Shown here in pieces: positions 30,258 through 39,442 of a DNA stretch of 64,000 nucleotides. This DNA is from Streptococcus oralis Uo5 (GTDB taxonomy: Bacteria; Bacillota; Bacilli; Lactobacillales; Streptococcaceae), in the NCBI RefSeq assembly GCF_000253155.1, contig NC_015291.1:715001-779000 (forward strand). The letters are read 5' to 3'. Each line of letters opens with the position of its first letter. Position 1 is the stretch's first letter. The notes beneath the pieces are model-generated. The model did no database searches. It was given only the letters and a program-made list of their open reading frames with translations, and was not told the DNA's origin. A program made the translations under genes and the position numbers.

Positions 30258-31127
30258 ATGAAGATTATTGTACCTGCAACCAGTGCCAATATTGGGCCAG
30301 GTTTTGATTCGGTCGGTGTAGCTGTTACCAAGTATCTTCAAATTGAGGTCTGTGAAGAACGGGATGAGTGGTTGATTGAACACCAGATTGGCAAATGGAT
30401 TCCCCATGACGAGCGTAATCTTTTGCTTAAGATTGCCTTGCAAATTGCGCCTGACTTGCAACCGAGACGCTTGAAAATGACCAGTGATGTTCCCTTGGCG
30501 CGTGGTTTGGGTTCTTCTAGCTCGGTTATCGTTGCTGGAATTGAACTGGCTAACCAACTGGGCAATCTCAACTTATCTGACCATGAAAAATTGCAGCTGG
30601 CGACCAAGATTGAAGGGCATCCTGACAATGTGGCTCCAGCTATCTATGGTAATCTTGTTGTTGCGAGCTCTGTTGACGGAGAAGTTTCTGCTATCGTAGC
30701 AGACTTCCCAGAGTGTGATTTTTTAGCTTATATTCCCAACTATGAACTGCGTACCCGAGACAGTCGTGGTGTCCTTCCTAAGAAATTGTCCTACAAGGAA
30801 GCTGTTGCAGCTAGTTCTATCGCCAATGTGGCCGTTGCAGCCTTGTTAGCAGGAGATATGGTGACTGCTGGGCAAGCAATCGAGGGGGACCTCTTCCATG
30901 AGCGCTATCGTCAGGACCTAGTGAGAGAATTTGCGACGATTAAGCAAGTAGCCAAAGAGAATAGTGCCTATGCAACCTATCTCTCTGGTGCCGGACCGAC
31001 AGTTATGGTCTTGGCTTCTCACGACAAGATGCCGAAGATTAAGGCAGAATTGCAAAAGCAGTCTTTCAAAGGCAAACTTCATGATTTGAAAGTTGACACC
31101 CAAGGTGTCCGTGTCGAAACAAAGTAA
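30258..31127 (+). CDS. thrB: Homoserine kinase
   Basis: 289 residues, GHMP kinase family. Phosphorylates homoserine for threonine synthesis. Opening [16 protein letters not shown] and the ATP-binding [12 protein letters not shown] (about residues 77-88) are diagnostic, with the C-terminal LSGAGPTVM loop. AGGAG within the hom 3' end serves as ribosome site. threonine synthase is elsewhere. Confidence 0.96.
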   Translation: MKIIVPATSANIGPGFDSVGVAVTKYLQIEVCEERDEWLIEHQIGKWIPHDERNLLLKIALQIAPDLQPRRLKMTSDVPLARGLGSSSSVIVAGIELANQLGNLNLSDHEKLQLATKIEGHPDNVAPAIYGNLVVASSVDGEVSAIVADFPECDFLAYIPNYELRTRDSRGVLPKKLSYKEAVAASSIANVAVAALLAGDMVTAGQAIEGDLFHERYRQDLVREFATIKQVAKENSAYATYLSGAGPTVMVLASHDKMPKIKAELQKQSFKGKLHDLKVDTQGVRVETK

Positions 31128-31140
31128 AGAAATAGAAGAT

Positions 31141-31184
31141 AGGATGGGGAAACTCTTGAACAGAGGGCTTCCTGTCCTTTTTTT
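31141..31184 (+). terminator. Terminator of hom-thrB
   Basis: Ten-bp lower stem with wobble pairs (31141-31150 with about 31169-31178), inner CTCT/AGAG extension, and a run of seven T. It falls between thrB and msrAB. Confidence 0.65.
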
Positions 31185-31227
31185 GAAAAGAAGTCTAGTC
31201 AAAGAACTTGATAAAGGAGAAATAAAG

Positions 31228-32166
31228 ATGGCAGAAATTTATCTAGCAGGTGGTTGTTTTTGGGGTTTAGAGGAATATTTTTCCCGTATTTCTGGAGTAC
31301 TAGCAACCAGTGTCGGCTACGCTAATGGGCAGGTCGAAACGACCAATTACCAGCTGCTCAAGGAAACAGACCATGCAGAGACTGTTCAAGTGATCTACGA
31401 TGAGAAAGCAGTGTCACTCAGAGAGATTTTGCTCTATTATTTCCGAGTCATCGATCCCTTATCTATCAATCAGCAAGGGAATGACCGTGGTCGTCAATAT
31501 CGAACGGGGATTTATTACCAAGATGAAGCAGACTTGCCAGCTATCTACACTGTGGTGCAGGAGCAGGAACGCATGCTAGGTCGAAAGATTGCAGTAGAAG
31601 TGGAGAAACTTCGCCACTATATTCTGGCGGAAGACTACCACCAAGACTATCTTAAGAAGAATCCTTCAGGTTACTGTCATATCGATGTGACCGATGCTGA
31701 GAAGCCATTGATTGATGTGGCAAACTATGAAAAGCCTAGTCAAGAGGTGTTAAAGGACAGTTTAACTGAAGAGTCCTATCGTGTCACCCAAGAAGCTGCT
31801 ACAGAGGCTCCATTTAGTAATGCCTATGACCAAACCTTTGAAGAAGGGATTTATGTAGATATCACGACTGGCGAGCCACTTTTTTTTGCCAAGGATAAGT
31901 TTGCTTCAGGTTGTGGTTGGCCAAGTTTTAGTCGTCCGATTTCTAAGGAGTTGATTCACTACTACAAGGATTTGAGTCATGGAATGGAGCGAATCGAAGT
32001 TCGTTCTCGGTCAGGAAATGCTCACTTGGGGCATGTTTTCACAGATGGACCTCGTGAGTTAGGTGGCCTCCGTTACTGTATCAATTCGGCTTCCTTGCGT
32101 TTTGTAGCCAAGGATGAGATGGAAGAAGCAGGATACGGCTATTTATTGCCATACTTAAACAAATAA
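31228..32166 (+). CDS. msrAB: Peptide methionine sulfoxide reductase MsrA/MsrB fusion
   Basis: 312 residues from the ATG at 31228, with AAAGGAG upstream; a longer frame from 31093 overlaps thrB and lacks a ribosome site. The MsrA half begins [13 protein letters not shown] with the catalytic Cys at residue 10. The MsrB half (about 180-312) has zinc-less [12 protein letters not shown] and the catalytic Cys in [11 protein letters not shown] (about residue 284). Together the domains reduce both S- and R-methionine sulfoxide. No signal peptide, so this is the cytoplasmic type. Length equals the pneumococcal MsrAB1 that I remember. Confidence 0.95.
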   Translation: MAEIYLAGGCFWGLEEYFSRISGVLATSVGYANGQVETTNYQLLKETDHAETVQVIYDEKAVSLREILLYYFRVIDPLSINQQGNDRGRQYRTGIYYQDEADLPAIYTVVQEQERMLGRKIAVEVEKLRHYILAEDYHQDYLKKNPSGYCHIDVTDAEKPLIDVANYEKPSQEVLKDSLTEESYRVTQEAATEAPFSNAYDQTFEEGIYVDITTGEPLFFAKDKFASGCGWPSFSRPISKELIHYYKDLSHGMERIEVRSRSGNAHLGHVFTDGPRELGGLRYCINSASLRFVAKDEMEEAGYGYLLPYLNK

Positions 32167-32169
32167 ACA

Positions 32170-32197
32170 GAGAGGGTGGGCGCTTCCCACTTTCTTC
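32170..32197 (+). terminator. Possible weak terminator after msrAB
   Basis: Short GC stem GTGGG/CCCAC (32176-32180 with 32186-32190) followed by TTTCTT, four bases after the stop region. Marginal. Confidence 0.4.
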
Positions 32198-32225
32198 ATT
32201 TCCAGAATAAGAATAGAAGGGATCT

Positions 32226-33995
32226 ATGAAACACTTACTATCTTACTTCAAACCCTATATCAAAGAATCCATTTTAGCTCCCTTGTTCAAGTTGCTTGAA
32301 GCTGTTTTTGAGCTCTTGGTTCCCATGGTAATTGCTGGGATTGTTGACCAGTCTTTACCTCAGGCATATCAAGGGCACCTCTGGATTCAGATTGGCCTAC
32401 TCCTTATCTTTGCAGTGATTGGCGTTTTAGTGGCTTTGGTAGCTCAGTTTTACTCAGCCAAGGCAGCGGTTGGTTTTGCCAAAGAACTGACAGACGACCT
32501 TTATCGTCATATTCTTTCTTTATCTAAGAACAGCAGAGACCGTTTGACAACTTCTAGCTTGGTGACCCGCTTGACTTCTGATACCTACCAGATACAGACT
32601 GGTATCAATCAATTCCTGCGCCTCTTTTTGCGAGCGCCTATTATCGTTTTTGGTGCAATCTTTATGGCCTATCGCATCTCAGCTGAGCTGACTTTTTGGT
32701 TTTTGGTCATGGTTGGTTTTTTGACAATCGTTATTGTCGGTCTCTCTCGAATGGTCAATCCTCTCTACAGTAGTCTCAGAAAGAAAACAGACCAACTGGT
32801 TCAGGAAACGCGCCAGCAATTGCAAGGGATGCGAGTTATTCGTGCTTTGGGTCAGGAAAAACGAGAGTTACAAATTTTTCAAACCCTTAACCAAGTTTAT
32901 GCTAGATTGCAAGAAAAGACGGGTTTCTGGTCTAGTTTGTTAACACCTCTGACCTATCTGATTGTTAATGGAACCCTTCTCGTCATCATCTGGCAGGGAT
33001 ATATTTCAATTCAAGGAGGTTTACTCAGTCAAGGTGCCCTGATTGCTCTTATCAACTACCTCTTGCAGATTTTGGTGGAATTGGTTAAGCTCGCCATGCT
33101 GATCAATTCCCTCAACCAGTCCTATATCTCAGCCAAGCGAATCGAGGAAGTCTTTGACGAGGCTCCAGAAGATATTCATTCAGAATTAGAACAAAAGATA
33201 GTTACCAGCGAGCAAGTTTTACAAGTCCAAGAATTGACCTTTACCTATCCTGATGCGGCCCAGCCTTCTCTGAGAGACATTTCCTTTGATATGAAGCAGG
33301 GGCAAATCCTTGGTATCATTGGGGGAACGGGTTCTGGTAAATCAAGCTTGGTGCAAGTCTTACTTGGACTCTATCCAGTAGACAAGGGGAGCATTGACCT
33401 TTATCGAAATGGACGTAGTCCTCGTAATCTTGAGCAGTGGCGGTCTTGGATTGCCTATGTGCCCCAAAAGGTCGAACTCTTTAAAGGAACTATTCGTTCC
33501 AACTTGACTTTGGGTTTCAATCGAGAAGTATCTGACCAAGAACTCTGGCAGGCCTTGGAGATTGCGCAAGCTAAGGATTTTGTCAGTGAAAAGGAAGGAC
33601 TTTTGGATGCCCTAGTTGAAGCAGGAGGCCGAAATTTTTCAGGTGGGCAAAAACAACGTCTGTCTATCGCCCGAGCAGTCTTGCGCCAAGCTCCATTTCT
33701 CATCCTAGATGATGCGACCTCAGCTCTCGACACCATCACAGAGTCCAAGCTGTTGAAAGCTATCCGAGAAAATTTGCCAGACACGAGCTTAATCTTGATT
33801 TCTCAACGAACCTCAACTTTACAGATGGCTGACCAGATTCTCCTTTTGGAAAAAGGTGAGCTACTAGCTATTGGCAAGCACGATGACTTGATAAAAACTA
33901 GCCAAGTCTATCGCGAAATCAATGCATCCCAACATGGAAAGGAGGAAGAGCATGAGACGACAAACTGCAAACCAGACGCTCAAACGTTTGGCTAA
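32226..33995 (+). CDS. Heterodimeric ABC exporter subunit A (degenerate catalytic site half)
   Basis: 589 residues: six-segment exporter membrane domain (about 1-310) and a nucleotide-binding domain (about 330-575). Walker A GGTGSGKSS, signature FSGGQKQRLS and Walker B FLILDDATSALD are seen. Asp replaces the catalytic Glu after Walker B (ILDD), and Gln replaces the switch His (ISQRTST). These are the hallmark changes of the degenerate half in heterodimeric exporters such as TM287/288. The next gene is its partner, overlapping by 44 bases. Substrates of such pairs include drugs and peptides; none can be assigned. Confidence 0.9.
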   Translation: MKHLLSYFKPYIKESILAPLFKLLEAVFELLVPMVIAGIVDQSLPQAYQGHLWIQIGLLLIFAVIGVLVALVAQFYSAKAAVGFAKELTDDLYRHILSLSKNSRDRLTTSSLVTRLTSDTYQIQTGINQFLRLFLRAPIIVFGAIFMAYRISAELTFWFLVMVGFLTIVIVGLSRMVNPLYSSLRKKTDQLVQETRQQLQGMRVIRALGQEKRELQIFQTLNQVYARLQEKTGFWSSLLTPLTYLIVNGTLLVIIWQGYISIQGGLLSQGALIALINYLLQILVELVKLAMLINSLNQSYISAKRIEEVFDEAPEDIHSELEQKIVTSEQVLQVQELTFTYPDAAQPSLRDISFDMKQGQILGIIGGTGSGKSSLVQVLLGLYPVDKGSIDLYRNGRSPRNLEQWRSWIAYVPQKVELFKGTIRSNLTLGFNREVSDQELWQALEIAQAKDFVSEKEGLLDALVEAGGRNFSGGQKQRLSIARAVLRQAPFLILDDATSALDTITESKLLKAIRENLPDTSLILISQRTSTLQMADQILLLEKGELLAIGKHDDLIKTSQVYREINASQHGKEEEHETTNCKPDAQTFG

Positions 33996-35700
33996 GGATT
34001 TAGCAAGCCATCCCTTCCTCCTTTTCCTAGCCTTTCTAGGAACGATTGCCCAAGTTGGCTTATCAATTTATCTACCTATCTTGATTGGGCAGGTCATTGA
34101 TCAGGTCCTGGTGGCTGGTTCTTCACCAGTTTTTTGGCAGATTTTTCTCCAGATGATCTTGGTGGTAATAGGAAATACACTGGTACAATGGGCCAATCCT
34201 CTCCTCTATAATCGTCTAATCTTCTCTTATACCAGAGACTTGCGAGAGCGAATCATCCATAAGCTCCATCGTTTACCGATTGCCTTTGTGGATAGACAAG
34301 GTAGCGGGGAGATGGTTAGTCGTGTAACCACGGACATCGAACAGTTGGCGGCTGGCTTGACCATGATTTTTAACCAATTTTTCATTGGTGTCTTGATGAT
34401 TTTAGTCAGTATTCTAGCTATGCTCCAAATTCATCTCCTCATGACCCTCTTGGTCTTGCTGTTGACGCCACTGTCCATGGTGATTTCACGCTTTATTGCC
34501 AAGAGATCTTATCACCTCTTCCAGAAGCAAACAGAGACGAGGGGGATTCAGACTCAGTTGATTGAAGAGTCGCTTAGCCAACAGACCATTATCCAGTCCT
34601 TTAATGCTCAAGGAGAGTTTATCCAAAGATTGCATGAGGCGAATGCCAACTACGCAGGCTATTCTCAGTCAGCCATCTTTTATTCTTCAACAGTCAATCC
34701 TTCGACTCGCTTTGTCAATGCGCTCATTTACGCGCTTTTAGCTGGAGTGGGAGCTTATCGTATCATGATGGGCTCAACCTTGACTATCGGACGTTTAGTG
34801 ACCTTTTTGAACTATGTTCAGCAGTACACCAAGCCCTTTAACGATATTTCTTCAGTTCTAGCTGAGTTGCAAAGTGCTCTCGCTTGTGCAGAGCGCGTCT
34901 ATGCTGTCTTAGAAAGTCCTGAGGTTGCTGAAACAGGTAAGGAAGTTTTGACCAGTGACCAAGTCAAGGGAGCTATTTCCTTTAAACATGTTTCTTTTGG
35001 CTACCATCCTGAGAAGGTTTTGATTAAGGATTTATCCATTGATATTCCTGCTGGTAGCAAGGTGGCCATCGTTGGTCCTACAGGTGCTGGCAAATCAACC
35101 CTCATCAATCTCCTCATGCGTTTTTACCCTATTAACTCGGGAGATATCTTGCTAGACGGTCACTCGATTTATGACTATACCCGAGCATCATTGAGACAGC
35201 AGTTTGGTATGGTGCTACAGGAAACCTGGCTCAAGCAAGGGACCATTCATGACAATATTGCCTTTGGAAATCCTGAAGCCAGTCGGGAGCAGGTGATTGC
35301 TGCTGCCAAAGCAGCCAATACAGACTTTTTCATCCAACAGTTGCCGCAGGGATACGATACTAAGTTGGAAAATGCAGGAGAATCTCTCTCTGTCGGCCAA
35401 GCCCAGCTCTTAACCATCGCCCGAGTCTTTCTAGCTATTCCTAAGATTCTTATCTTAGACGAGGCGACTTCTTCCATTGATACACGGACAGAAGTGCTAG
35501 TTCAGGATGCCTTTGCCAAACTCATGAAGGGGCGCACAAGCTTTATCATTGCTCACCGTTTGTCAACTATTCAGGATGCGGATTTGATTCTTGTCTTGGT
35601 AGATGGTGATATTGTTGAGCAAGGTAACCATCAGGATCTCATGGCTAGAAAGGGCAAATATTACCAGATGCAAAAAGCTTCAGCTTTTAGCTCTGAATAA
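33952..35700 (+). CDS. Heterodimeric ABC exporter subunit B (catalytic half)
   Basis: 582 residues from the ATG at 33952, preceded by AAAGGAGGAAG; the frame's earlier ATG at 33922 has no such site. Six membrane segments (about 1-320) and a nucleotide-binding domain with Walker A GPTGAGKST, Walker B ILILDEATSSID with the catalytic Glu, and the switch His in FIIAHRLST. The signature is altered to LSVGQAQ, again typical of the asymmetric pairs, so only one composite ATP site should hydrolyse. It overlaps subunit A and ends before a UUCG-loop terminator. Confidence 0.92.
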   Translation: MRRQTANQTLKRLAKDLASHPFLLFLAFLGTIAQVGLSIYLPILIGQVIDQVLVAGSSPVFWQIFLQMILVVIGNTLVQWANPLLYNRLIFSYTRDLRERIIHKLHRLPIAFVDRQGSGEMVSRVTTDIEQLAAGLTMIFNQFFIGVLMILVSILAMLQIHLLMTLLVLLLTPLSMVISRFIAKRSYHLFQKQTETRGIQTQLIEESLSQQTIIQSFNAQGEFIQRLHEANANYAGYSQSAIFYSSTVNPSTRFVNALIYALLAGVGAYRIMMGSTLTIGRLVTFLNYVQQYTKPFNDISSVLAELQSALACAERVYAVLESPEVAETGKEVLTSDQVKGAISFKHVSFGYHPEKVLIKDLSIDIPAGSKVAIVGPTGAGKSTLINLLMRFYPINSGDILLDGHSIYDYTRASLRQQFGMVLQETWLKQGTIHDNIAFGNPEASREQVIAAAKAANTDFFIQQLPQGYDTKLENAGESLSVGQAQLLTIARVFLAIPKILILDEATSSIDTRTEVLVQDAFAKLMKGRTSFIIAHRLSTIQDADLILVLVDGDIVEQGNHQDLMARKGKYYQMQKASAFSSE

Positions 35701-35735
35701 GCCATTCCTATCTATTTTAAAATCTTAATGATACT

Positions 35736-35761
35736 AAAAGTTGCCTTCGGGTGACTTTTTT
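35736..35761 (+). terminator. UUCG-loop terminator of the ABC exporter operon
   Basis: Ten-bp stem with two G-U pairs (35736-35745 with 35750-35759), tetraloop TTCG, T-run. Confidence 0.8.
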
Positions 35762-35806
35762 GTTACAATAGCTAGAAAAAATCAAGGCCTTAGAAGGAGA
35801 AAACCA

Positions 35807-37066
35807 ATGAAAGTCTATCAGCATGTAAATATTGTGACTTGTGACCAAGATTTCCATGTCTATCTGGATGGTATCTTGGTTGTTAAGGATTCTCAAATCG
35901 TCTATGTCGGCCAAGATGAGTCAGATATTTTAGAGCAAGCTGAGCAGATTATAGACTATCAGGGAGCCTGGATCATACCTGGTTTGGTTAATTGCCATAC
36001 CCATTCTGCTATGACAGGCTTGCGAGGGATTCGGGATGACAGCAATCTCCATGAATGGCTCAATGACTATATCTGGCCAGCAGAAGCAGGATTTACTCCC
36101 GATATGACTACCAAGGCAGTCAAAGAAGCTCTGACGGAGATGCTCCAGTCAGGGACAACAACCTTCAACGATATGTATAATCCCAATGGTGTGGATATCG
36201 AACAGATTTATCAGGCAGTCAAGGTTTCCAAGATGCGTTGTTATTTCTCACCGACCCTCTTTTCTTCAGAGACAGAAACAACTGCTGAGACCATAAGCAG
36301 AACACGTGCCATTATAGAGGAAATCTTAGGATATGAAAATCCAAATTTCAAGGTTATGGTAGCTCCACATTCTCCGTATAGCTGTGGTAGAGACTTGCTG
36401 GAAGCGAGCTTAGATATGGCAAAAGAGCTAGACATTCCTATCCATATCCATGTAGCGGAGACCCAGGAGGAATCAGGAATTATCCTGAAACGATACGGCA
36501 AACGTCCCCTCGCATTTATAGAAGAACTAGGTTACTTAGATCATCCGTCTGTCTTTGCTCATGGGGTCGAATTAAACGAGAGAGAAATTGAACGTTTGGC
36601 AACCTCTCAAGTGGCTGTCGCCCACAATCCTATCAGTAACCTCAAACTAGCCTCAGGGATTGCTCCCATCATCCAACTTCAAAAAGCAGGAGTAGCAGTC
36701 GGAATTGCGACTGACTCGGTTGCTTCCAATAATAATCTAGATATGTTTGAGGAAGGACGGACCGCAGCCCTTCTTCAGAAGATGAAAAGTGGAGATGCCA
36801 GCCAATTTCCTATCGAAACAGCTCTCAAAGCTCTGACGATAGAAGGTGCTAAGGTTCTTGGAATGGAAAACCTGATAGGAAGTCTGGAAGTTGGCAAGCA
36901 AGCAGATTTTCTCGTGATTCAACCACAAGGAAAAATCCATCTCCAACCTCAGGGAAATATGCTCTCTCACCTCGTTTATGCAGTCAAATCCAGTGATGTT
37001 GATGATGTTTATATCGCTGGAGAACAGGTGGTTAAGCAAGGCAAAGTTTTGACAGTAGAGATTTAA
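35807..37066 (+). CDS. Amidohydrolase, probable 5'-methylthioadenosine/S-adenosylhomocysteine deaminase
   Basis: 419 residues from the ATG at 35807, with AGAAGGAG upstream; the ORF's earlier ATG lies in the preceding terminator. Metal-dependent amidohydrolase superfamily: NCHTHSAM (His-x-His, about residue 62), PHSPYSCG, IHIHVAETQEE and ATDSVASNN supply the metal ligands and catalytic residues. The overall sequence fits the Atz/Trz subgroup annotated as MTA/SAH deaminases, so the substrate is inferred, not shown. Monocistronic, followed by the rplJ promoter. Confidence 0.85.
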   Translation: MKVYQHVNIVTCDQDFHVYLDGILVVKDSQIVYVGQDESDILEQAEQIIDYQGAWIIPGLVNCHTHSAMTGLRGIRDDSNLHEWLNDYIWPAEAGFTPDMTTKAVKEALTEMLQSGTTTFNDMYNPNGVDIEQIYQAVKVSKMRCYFSPTLFSSETETTAETISRTRAIIEEILGYENPNFKVMVAPHSPYSCGRDLLEASLDMAKELDIPIHIHVAETQEESGIILKRYGKRPLAFIEELGYLDHPSVFAHGVELNEREIERLATSQVAVAHNPISNLKLASGIAPIIQLQKAGVAVGIATDSVASNNNLDMFEEGRTAALLQKMKSGDASQFPIETALKALTIEGAKVLGMENLIGSLEVGKQADFLVIQPQGKIHLQPQGNMLSHLVYAVKSSDVDDVYIAGEQVVKQGKVLTVEI

Positions 37067-37095
37067 AAAAATTTCAAAAAAAGTTTGCAAAAATC

Positions 37096-37124
37096 TTGCA
37101 TTCTTTTTTTGTCTATGCTATACT
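37096..37124 (+). promoter_or_regulatory. Promoter of rplJ-rplL
   Basis: TTGCAT at 37096-37101, 17-base spacer ending in TGC (extended -10), TATACT at 37119-37124. Confidence 0.8.
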
Positions 37125-37129
37125 TATAT

Positions 37130-37290
37130 ATGGTTTGAAAAAACTGCCTAAGACAGTAGGGGAGCTCGACTCATAAATATCCTACCGAGGACAAAACGTA
37201 TCATGTAAAAAGAAGCGTATTGTACTTTCGTGTCTAGGTTTGGGCGCGTTTTTCTTTTGGAAAAATTCCCCAAGCAAAATAATTACGGAG
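37130..37290 (+). promoter_or_regulatory. Ribosomal protein L10 leader (autoregulatory)
   Basis: The 5' leader before rplJ contains the conserved CCTACCGAGG segment near 37181 and neighbouring paired sequences typical of the Gram-positive L10(L12)4 binding leader. A downstream hairpin followed by GTTTTTCTTTT around 37249-37259 may be its terminator. Excess L10/L12 complex would reduce expression. The secondary structure was not computed. Confidence 0.65.
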
Positions 37291-37302
37291 GTGAACACAC
37301 TA

Positions 37303-37803
37303 ATGAGTGAAGCAATTATTGCTAAAAAAGCGGAACTAGTTGACGTAGTAGCTGAAAAAATGAAAGCTGCTGCATCTATCGTCGTTGTAGACGCTCGTGG
37401 TTTGACAGTTGAGCAAGATACAGTTCTTCGTCGTGAGCTTCGTGGAAGCGAAGTTGAGTATAAAGTCATTAAAAACTCAATCTTGCGTCGTGCAGCTGAA
37501 AAAGCTGGTCTTGAAGATCTTGCATCAGTATTTGTTGGACCATCTGCAGTAGCATTTTCTAACGAAGATGTTATCGCACCAGCGAAAATCTTGAACGACT
37601 TTGCTAAAAACGCTGAAGCACTTGAAATCAAAGGTGGTGCAATCGAAGGCGCTGTCGCATCTAAAGAAGAAATCGTTGCTCTTGCAACTCTTCCAAACCG
37701 CGAAGGACTTCTTTCTATGCTCCTTTCTGTACTTCAAGCGCCAGTGCGCAACGTTGCTCTTGCAGTCAAAGCGGTTGCAGACAACAAAGAAGACGCAGCT
37801 TAA
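37303..37803 (+). CDS. rplJ: 50S ribosomal protein L10
   Basis: 166 residues from the ATG at 37303 with ACGGAGGTGAAC ideally placed; the earlier ATG at 37240 would add an unneeded leader peptide. The N-terminal rRNA-binding domain has [20 protein letters not shown] and the C-terminal helix (about 135-160) binds L7/L12 dimers. Forms the ribosomal stalk base. rplL follows after a 74-base gap with a strong hairpin. Confidence 0.97.
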   Translation: MSEAIIAKKAELVDVVAEKMKAAASIVVVDARGLTVEQDTVLRRELRGSEVEYKVIKNSILRRAAEKAGLEDLASVFVGPSAVAFSNEDVIAPAKILNDFAKNAEALEIKGGAIEGAVASKEEIVALATLPNREGLLSMLLSVLQAPVRNVALAVKAVADNKEDAA

Positions 37804-37805
37804 TC

Positions 37806-37828
37806 TTAAGCTACGCAGCGTAGCTTAG
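37806..37828 (+). promoter_or_regulatory. Hairpin in the rplJ-rplL intergenic region
   Basis: Inverted repeat TAAGCTACG/CGTAGCTTA (about 37807-37815 with 37819-37827) with a three-base loop. No T-run follows (GCTACGAAAAAA), so it is unlikely to end transcription; mRNA processing or translation control is possible. Confidence 0.55.
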
Positions 37829-37877
37829 CTACGAAAAAACTATTATAAAATTAAAAACTTATTTGGAGGAAATAACA

Positions 37878-38246
37878 ATGGCATTGAACATTGAAAACAT
37901 TATTGCTGAAATTAAAGAAGCTTCAATCCTTGAATTGAACGACCTTGTAAAAGCTATCGAAGAAGAATTTGGTGTAACTGCAGCTGCTCCTGTAGCTGTT
38001 GCTGCAGCTGGTGCTGCTGACGCTGGTGCTGCTAAAGACTCATTTGACGTTGAGTTGACAGCTGCTGGTGACAAAAAAGTTGGCGTTATCAAAGTTGTAC
38101 GTGAAATCACTGGTCTTGGACTTAAAGAAGCTAAAGAACTTGTTGATGGTGCACCAGGTGTCATCAAAGAAGGCGTTCCAACTGCAGAAGCTGAAGAAAT
38201 CAAAGCTAAATTGGAAGAAGCTGGAGCTTCAGTTACTCTTAAATAA
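37878..38246 (+). CDS. rplL: 50S ribosomal protein L7/L12
   Basis: 122 residues from the ATG at 37878, preceded by GGAGG. The N-terminal dimerisation helix (about 1-30), an Ala/Gly-rich hinge (about 36-55) and the C-terminal factor-binding domain with [15 protein letters not shown] are classical. Elongation factor recruitment to the ribosome stalk. Ends before a strong terminator. Confidence 0.98.
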   Translation: MALNIENIIAEIKEASILELNDLVKAIEEEFGVTAAAPVAVAAAGAADAGAAKDSFDVELTAAGDKKVGVIKVVREITGLGLKEAKELVDGAPGVIKEGVPTAEAEEIKAKLEEAGASVTLK

Positions 38247-38280
38247 TAGAGCAACTACATTAGTAGCTTAAAAAACATAT

Positions 38281-38312
38281 AAAACCGCTATTCTTAGGAG
38301 TAGCGGTTTTTT
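38281..38312 (+). terminator. Terminator of rplJ-rplL
   Basis: Ten-bp perfect stem AAAACCGCTA/TAGCGGTTTT with a ten-base loop and T-run. Confidence 0.85.
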
Positions 38313-38379
38313 CTGTTTAGAATGGCAAAACTACTTAGATATTATAGTCTGATACGCAAGACCTAGTACATCATTTTTC

Positions 38380-38407
38380 TTAACAGTTACTAAAATCTTG
38401 ATATAAT
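38380..38407 (+). promoter_or_regulatory. Upstream sigma-A promoter, P1, of the DUF2268 gene
   Basis: TTAACA at 38380-38385, 16-base spacer, TGATATAAT extended -10 with TATAAT at 38402-38407. It lies just upstream of the MerR-type promoter and may give basal expression. Confidence 0.55.
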
Positions 38408-38420
38408 TTCAATTTTCTTC

Positions 38421-38451
38421 TTGACCCTGACCTTAGGGAAGGGATTATACT
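38421..38451 (+). promoter_or_regulatory. MerR-type promoter with dyad in a 19-bp spacer
   Basis: TTGACC (38421-38426), a 19-base spacer and TATACT (38446-38451). The spacer and its edges carry an interrupted palindrome, CCCT..CCT.AGG..AGGG, centred between the boxes. Overlong spacers with a central dyad are the hallmark of promoters activated by MerR-family regulators, which untwist the DNA. No MerR gene is in the window. Confidence 0.7.
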
Positions 38452-38477
38452 AATAGTAGATAAGAAAGGAGATTACT

Positions 38478-39380
38478 ATGAAAATCAATATGATTCGTTC
38501 AGATAAAGTTTACCAAGAGATGCTCGAGCTTCCTTTAGAAAAAAGAGAAGGTTGCTTTCGAGCTAAAATATTAGCACCTTTTGCAATGAAATACCAAACG
38601 CAACACATCCCTTTGAAAGCAAAGTACCCTGGAGGATTTGATGCTCTATTCCTACTTGGCTTTATGAATCAGTTGCCCGGAACTCTATCAGAAAAGGATA
38701 GACCAGCTATCGACTCTCTGAGCTCTGATCAACTCTGGCAGGACTGCCAGGATACCATCAAAAGGAGTATTGGTCTTTTTGAGCAGGCTGGCTATGACTT
38801 AGATGTTGAGGATTACCATTTTACTATTTTATTGGGCAATCCAGAAAAACCTATGCTACAGCTCAATAAGGGTTATAGCGGAGATGGCGGAATTCCAGGC
38901 TACCTCATGCTTAGTCTGCTACCAAATGACTATACTTTACCACGTGTGCAGGCTGCGTTGGCTCACGAGTGCAATCACAATGTCCGTTTCCAATTTATCA
39001 AATGGAACCAGCAGACGACACTAGCAGACTGGGTAGTCAGTGAAGGATTGGCAGAGTCTTTTGCTGCTGAGCTCTATGGCAAAGATCTCATTGGGCCTTG
39101 GGTCACTTCAACCAGTCCAGAGCAGTTAGAAGAGATTAAGCCCATCATCTCAAGTCAGCTTCAGCTAACGGGGATGGCGGAAATGGCACCATATCTCTAC
39201 GGTGATGAAATAGCTAAGATACAGGGTCAGATGCCAGTTGGAATGCCTTATGCTGCAGGCTATGCTTATGGCTATCATCTGATACAAGCTTATCTGAAAA
39301 GGACAGGCAAGAGCATTGTTGAGGCCACAGTAACACCAACAGAAGAGATTTTAGAGGCGACGAAAGACTTTTGGAAATGA
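38478..39380 (+). CDS. DUF2268 putative zinc-dependent protease
   Basis: 300 residues, no signal peptide. Contains an HExxH-type zinc motif reading AHECNHN at about residues 160-166 and a downstream Glu in VSEGLAESFA (about 190) that could be the third ligand, as in DUF2268 gluzincin-like proteins. Also GYSGDGGIPGYLML and AAGYAYGYHLIQAYL are conserved-looking segments. The catalytic activity is inferred from the motif. AAAGGAG precedes the ATG. It stands behind an apparent MerR-controlled promoter, so a stress or drug signal may induce it. Confidence 0.78.
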   Translation: MKINMIRSDKVYQEMLELPLEKREGCFRAKILAPFAMKYQTQHIPLKAKYPGGFDALFLLGFMNQLPGTLSEKDRPAIDSLSSDQLWQDCQDTIKRSIGLFEQAGYDLDVEDYHFTILLGNPEKPMLQLNKGYSGDGGIPGYLMLSLLPNDYTLPRVQAALAHECNHNVRFQFIKWNQQTTLADWVVSEGLAESFAAELYGKDLIGPWVTSTSPEQLEEIKPIISSQLQLTGMAEMAPYLYGDEIAKIQGQMPVGMPYAAGYAYGYHLIQAYLKRTGKSIVEATVTPTEEILEATKDFWK

Positions 39381-39442
39381 CACTTTTGTTTGAAAATTTG
39401 CCAGAACATGATATAATGTAGGTGATTTCAGGAGGTGATAGT

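Noticed and set aside
37240-37302. N-terminal extension of L10 from 37240
   Set aside because: It reads through the leader RNA; the true start has a strong ribosome site at 37303.
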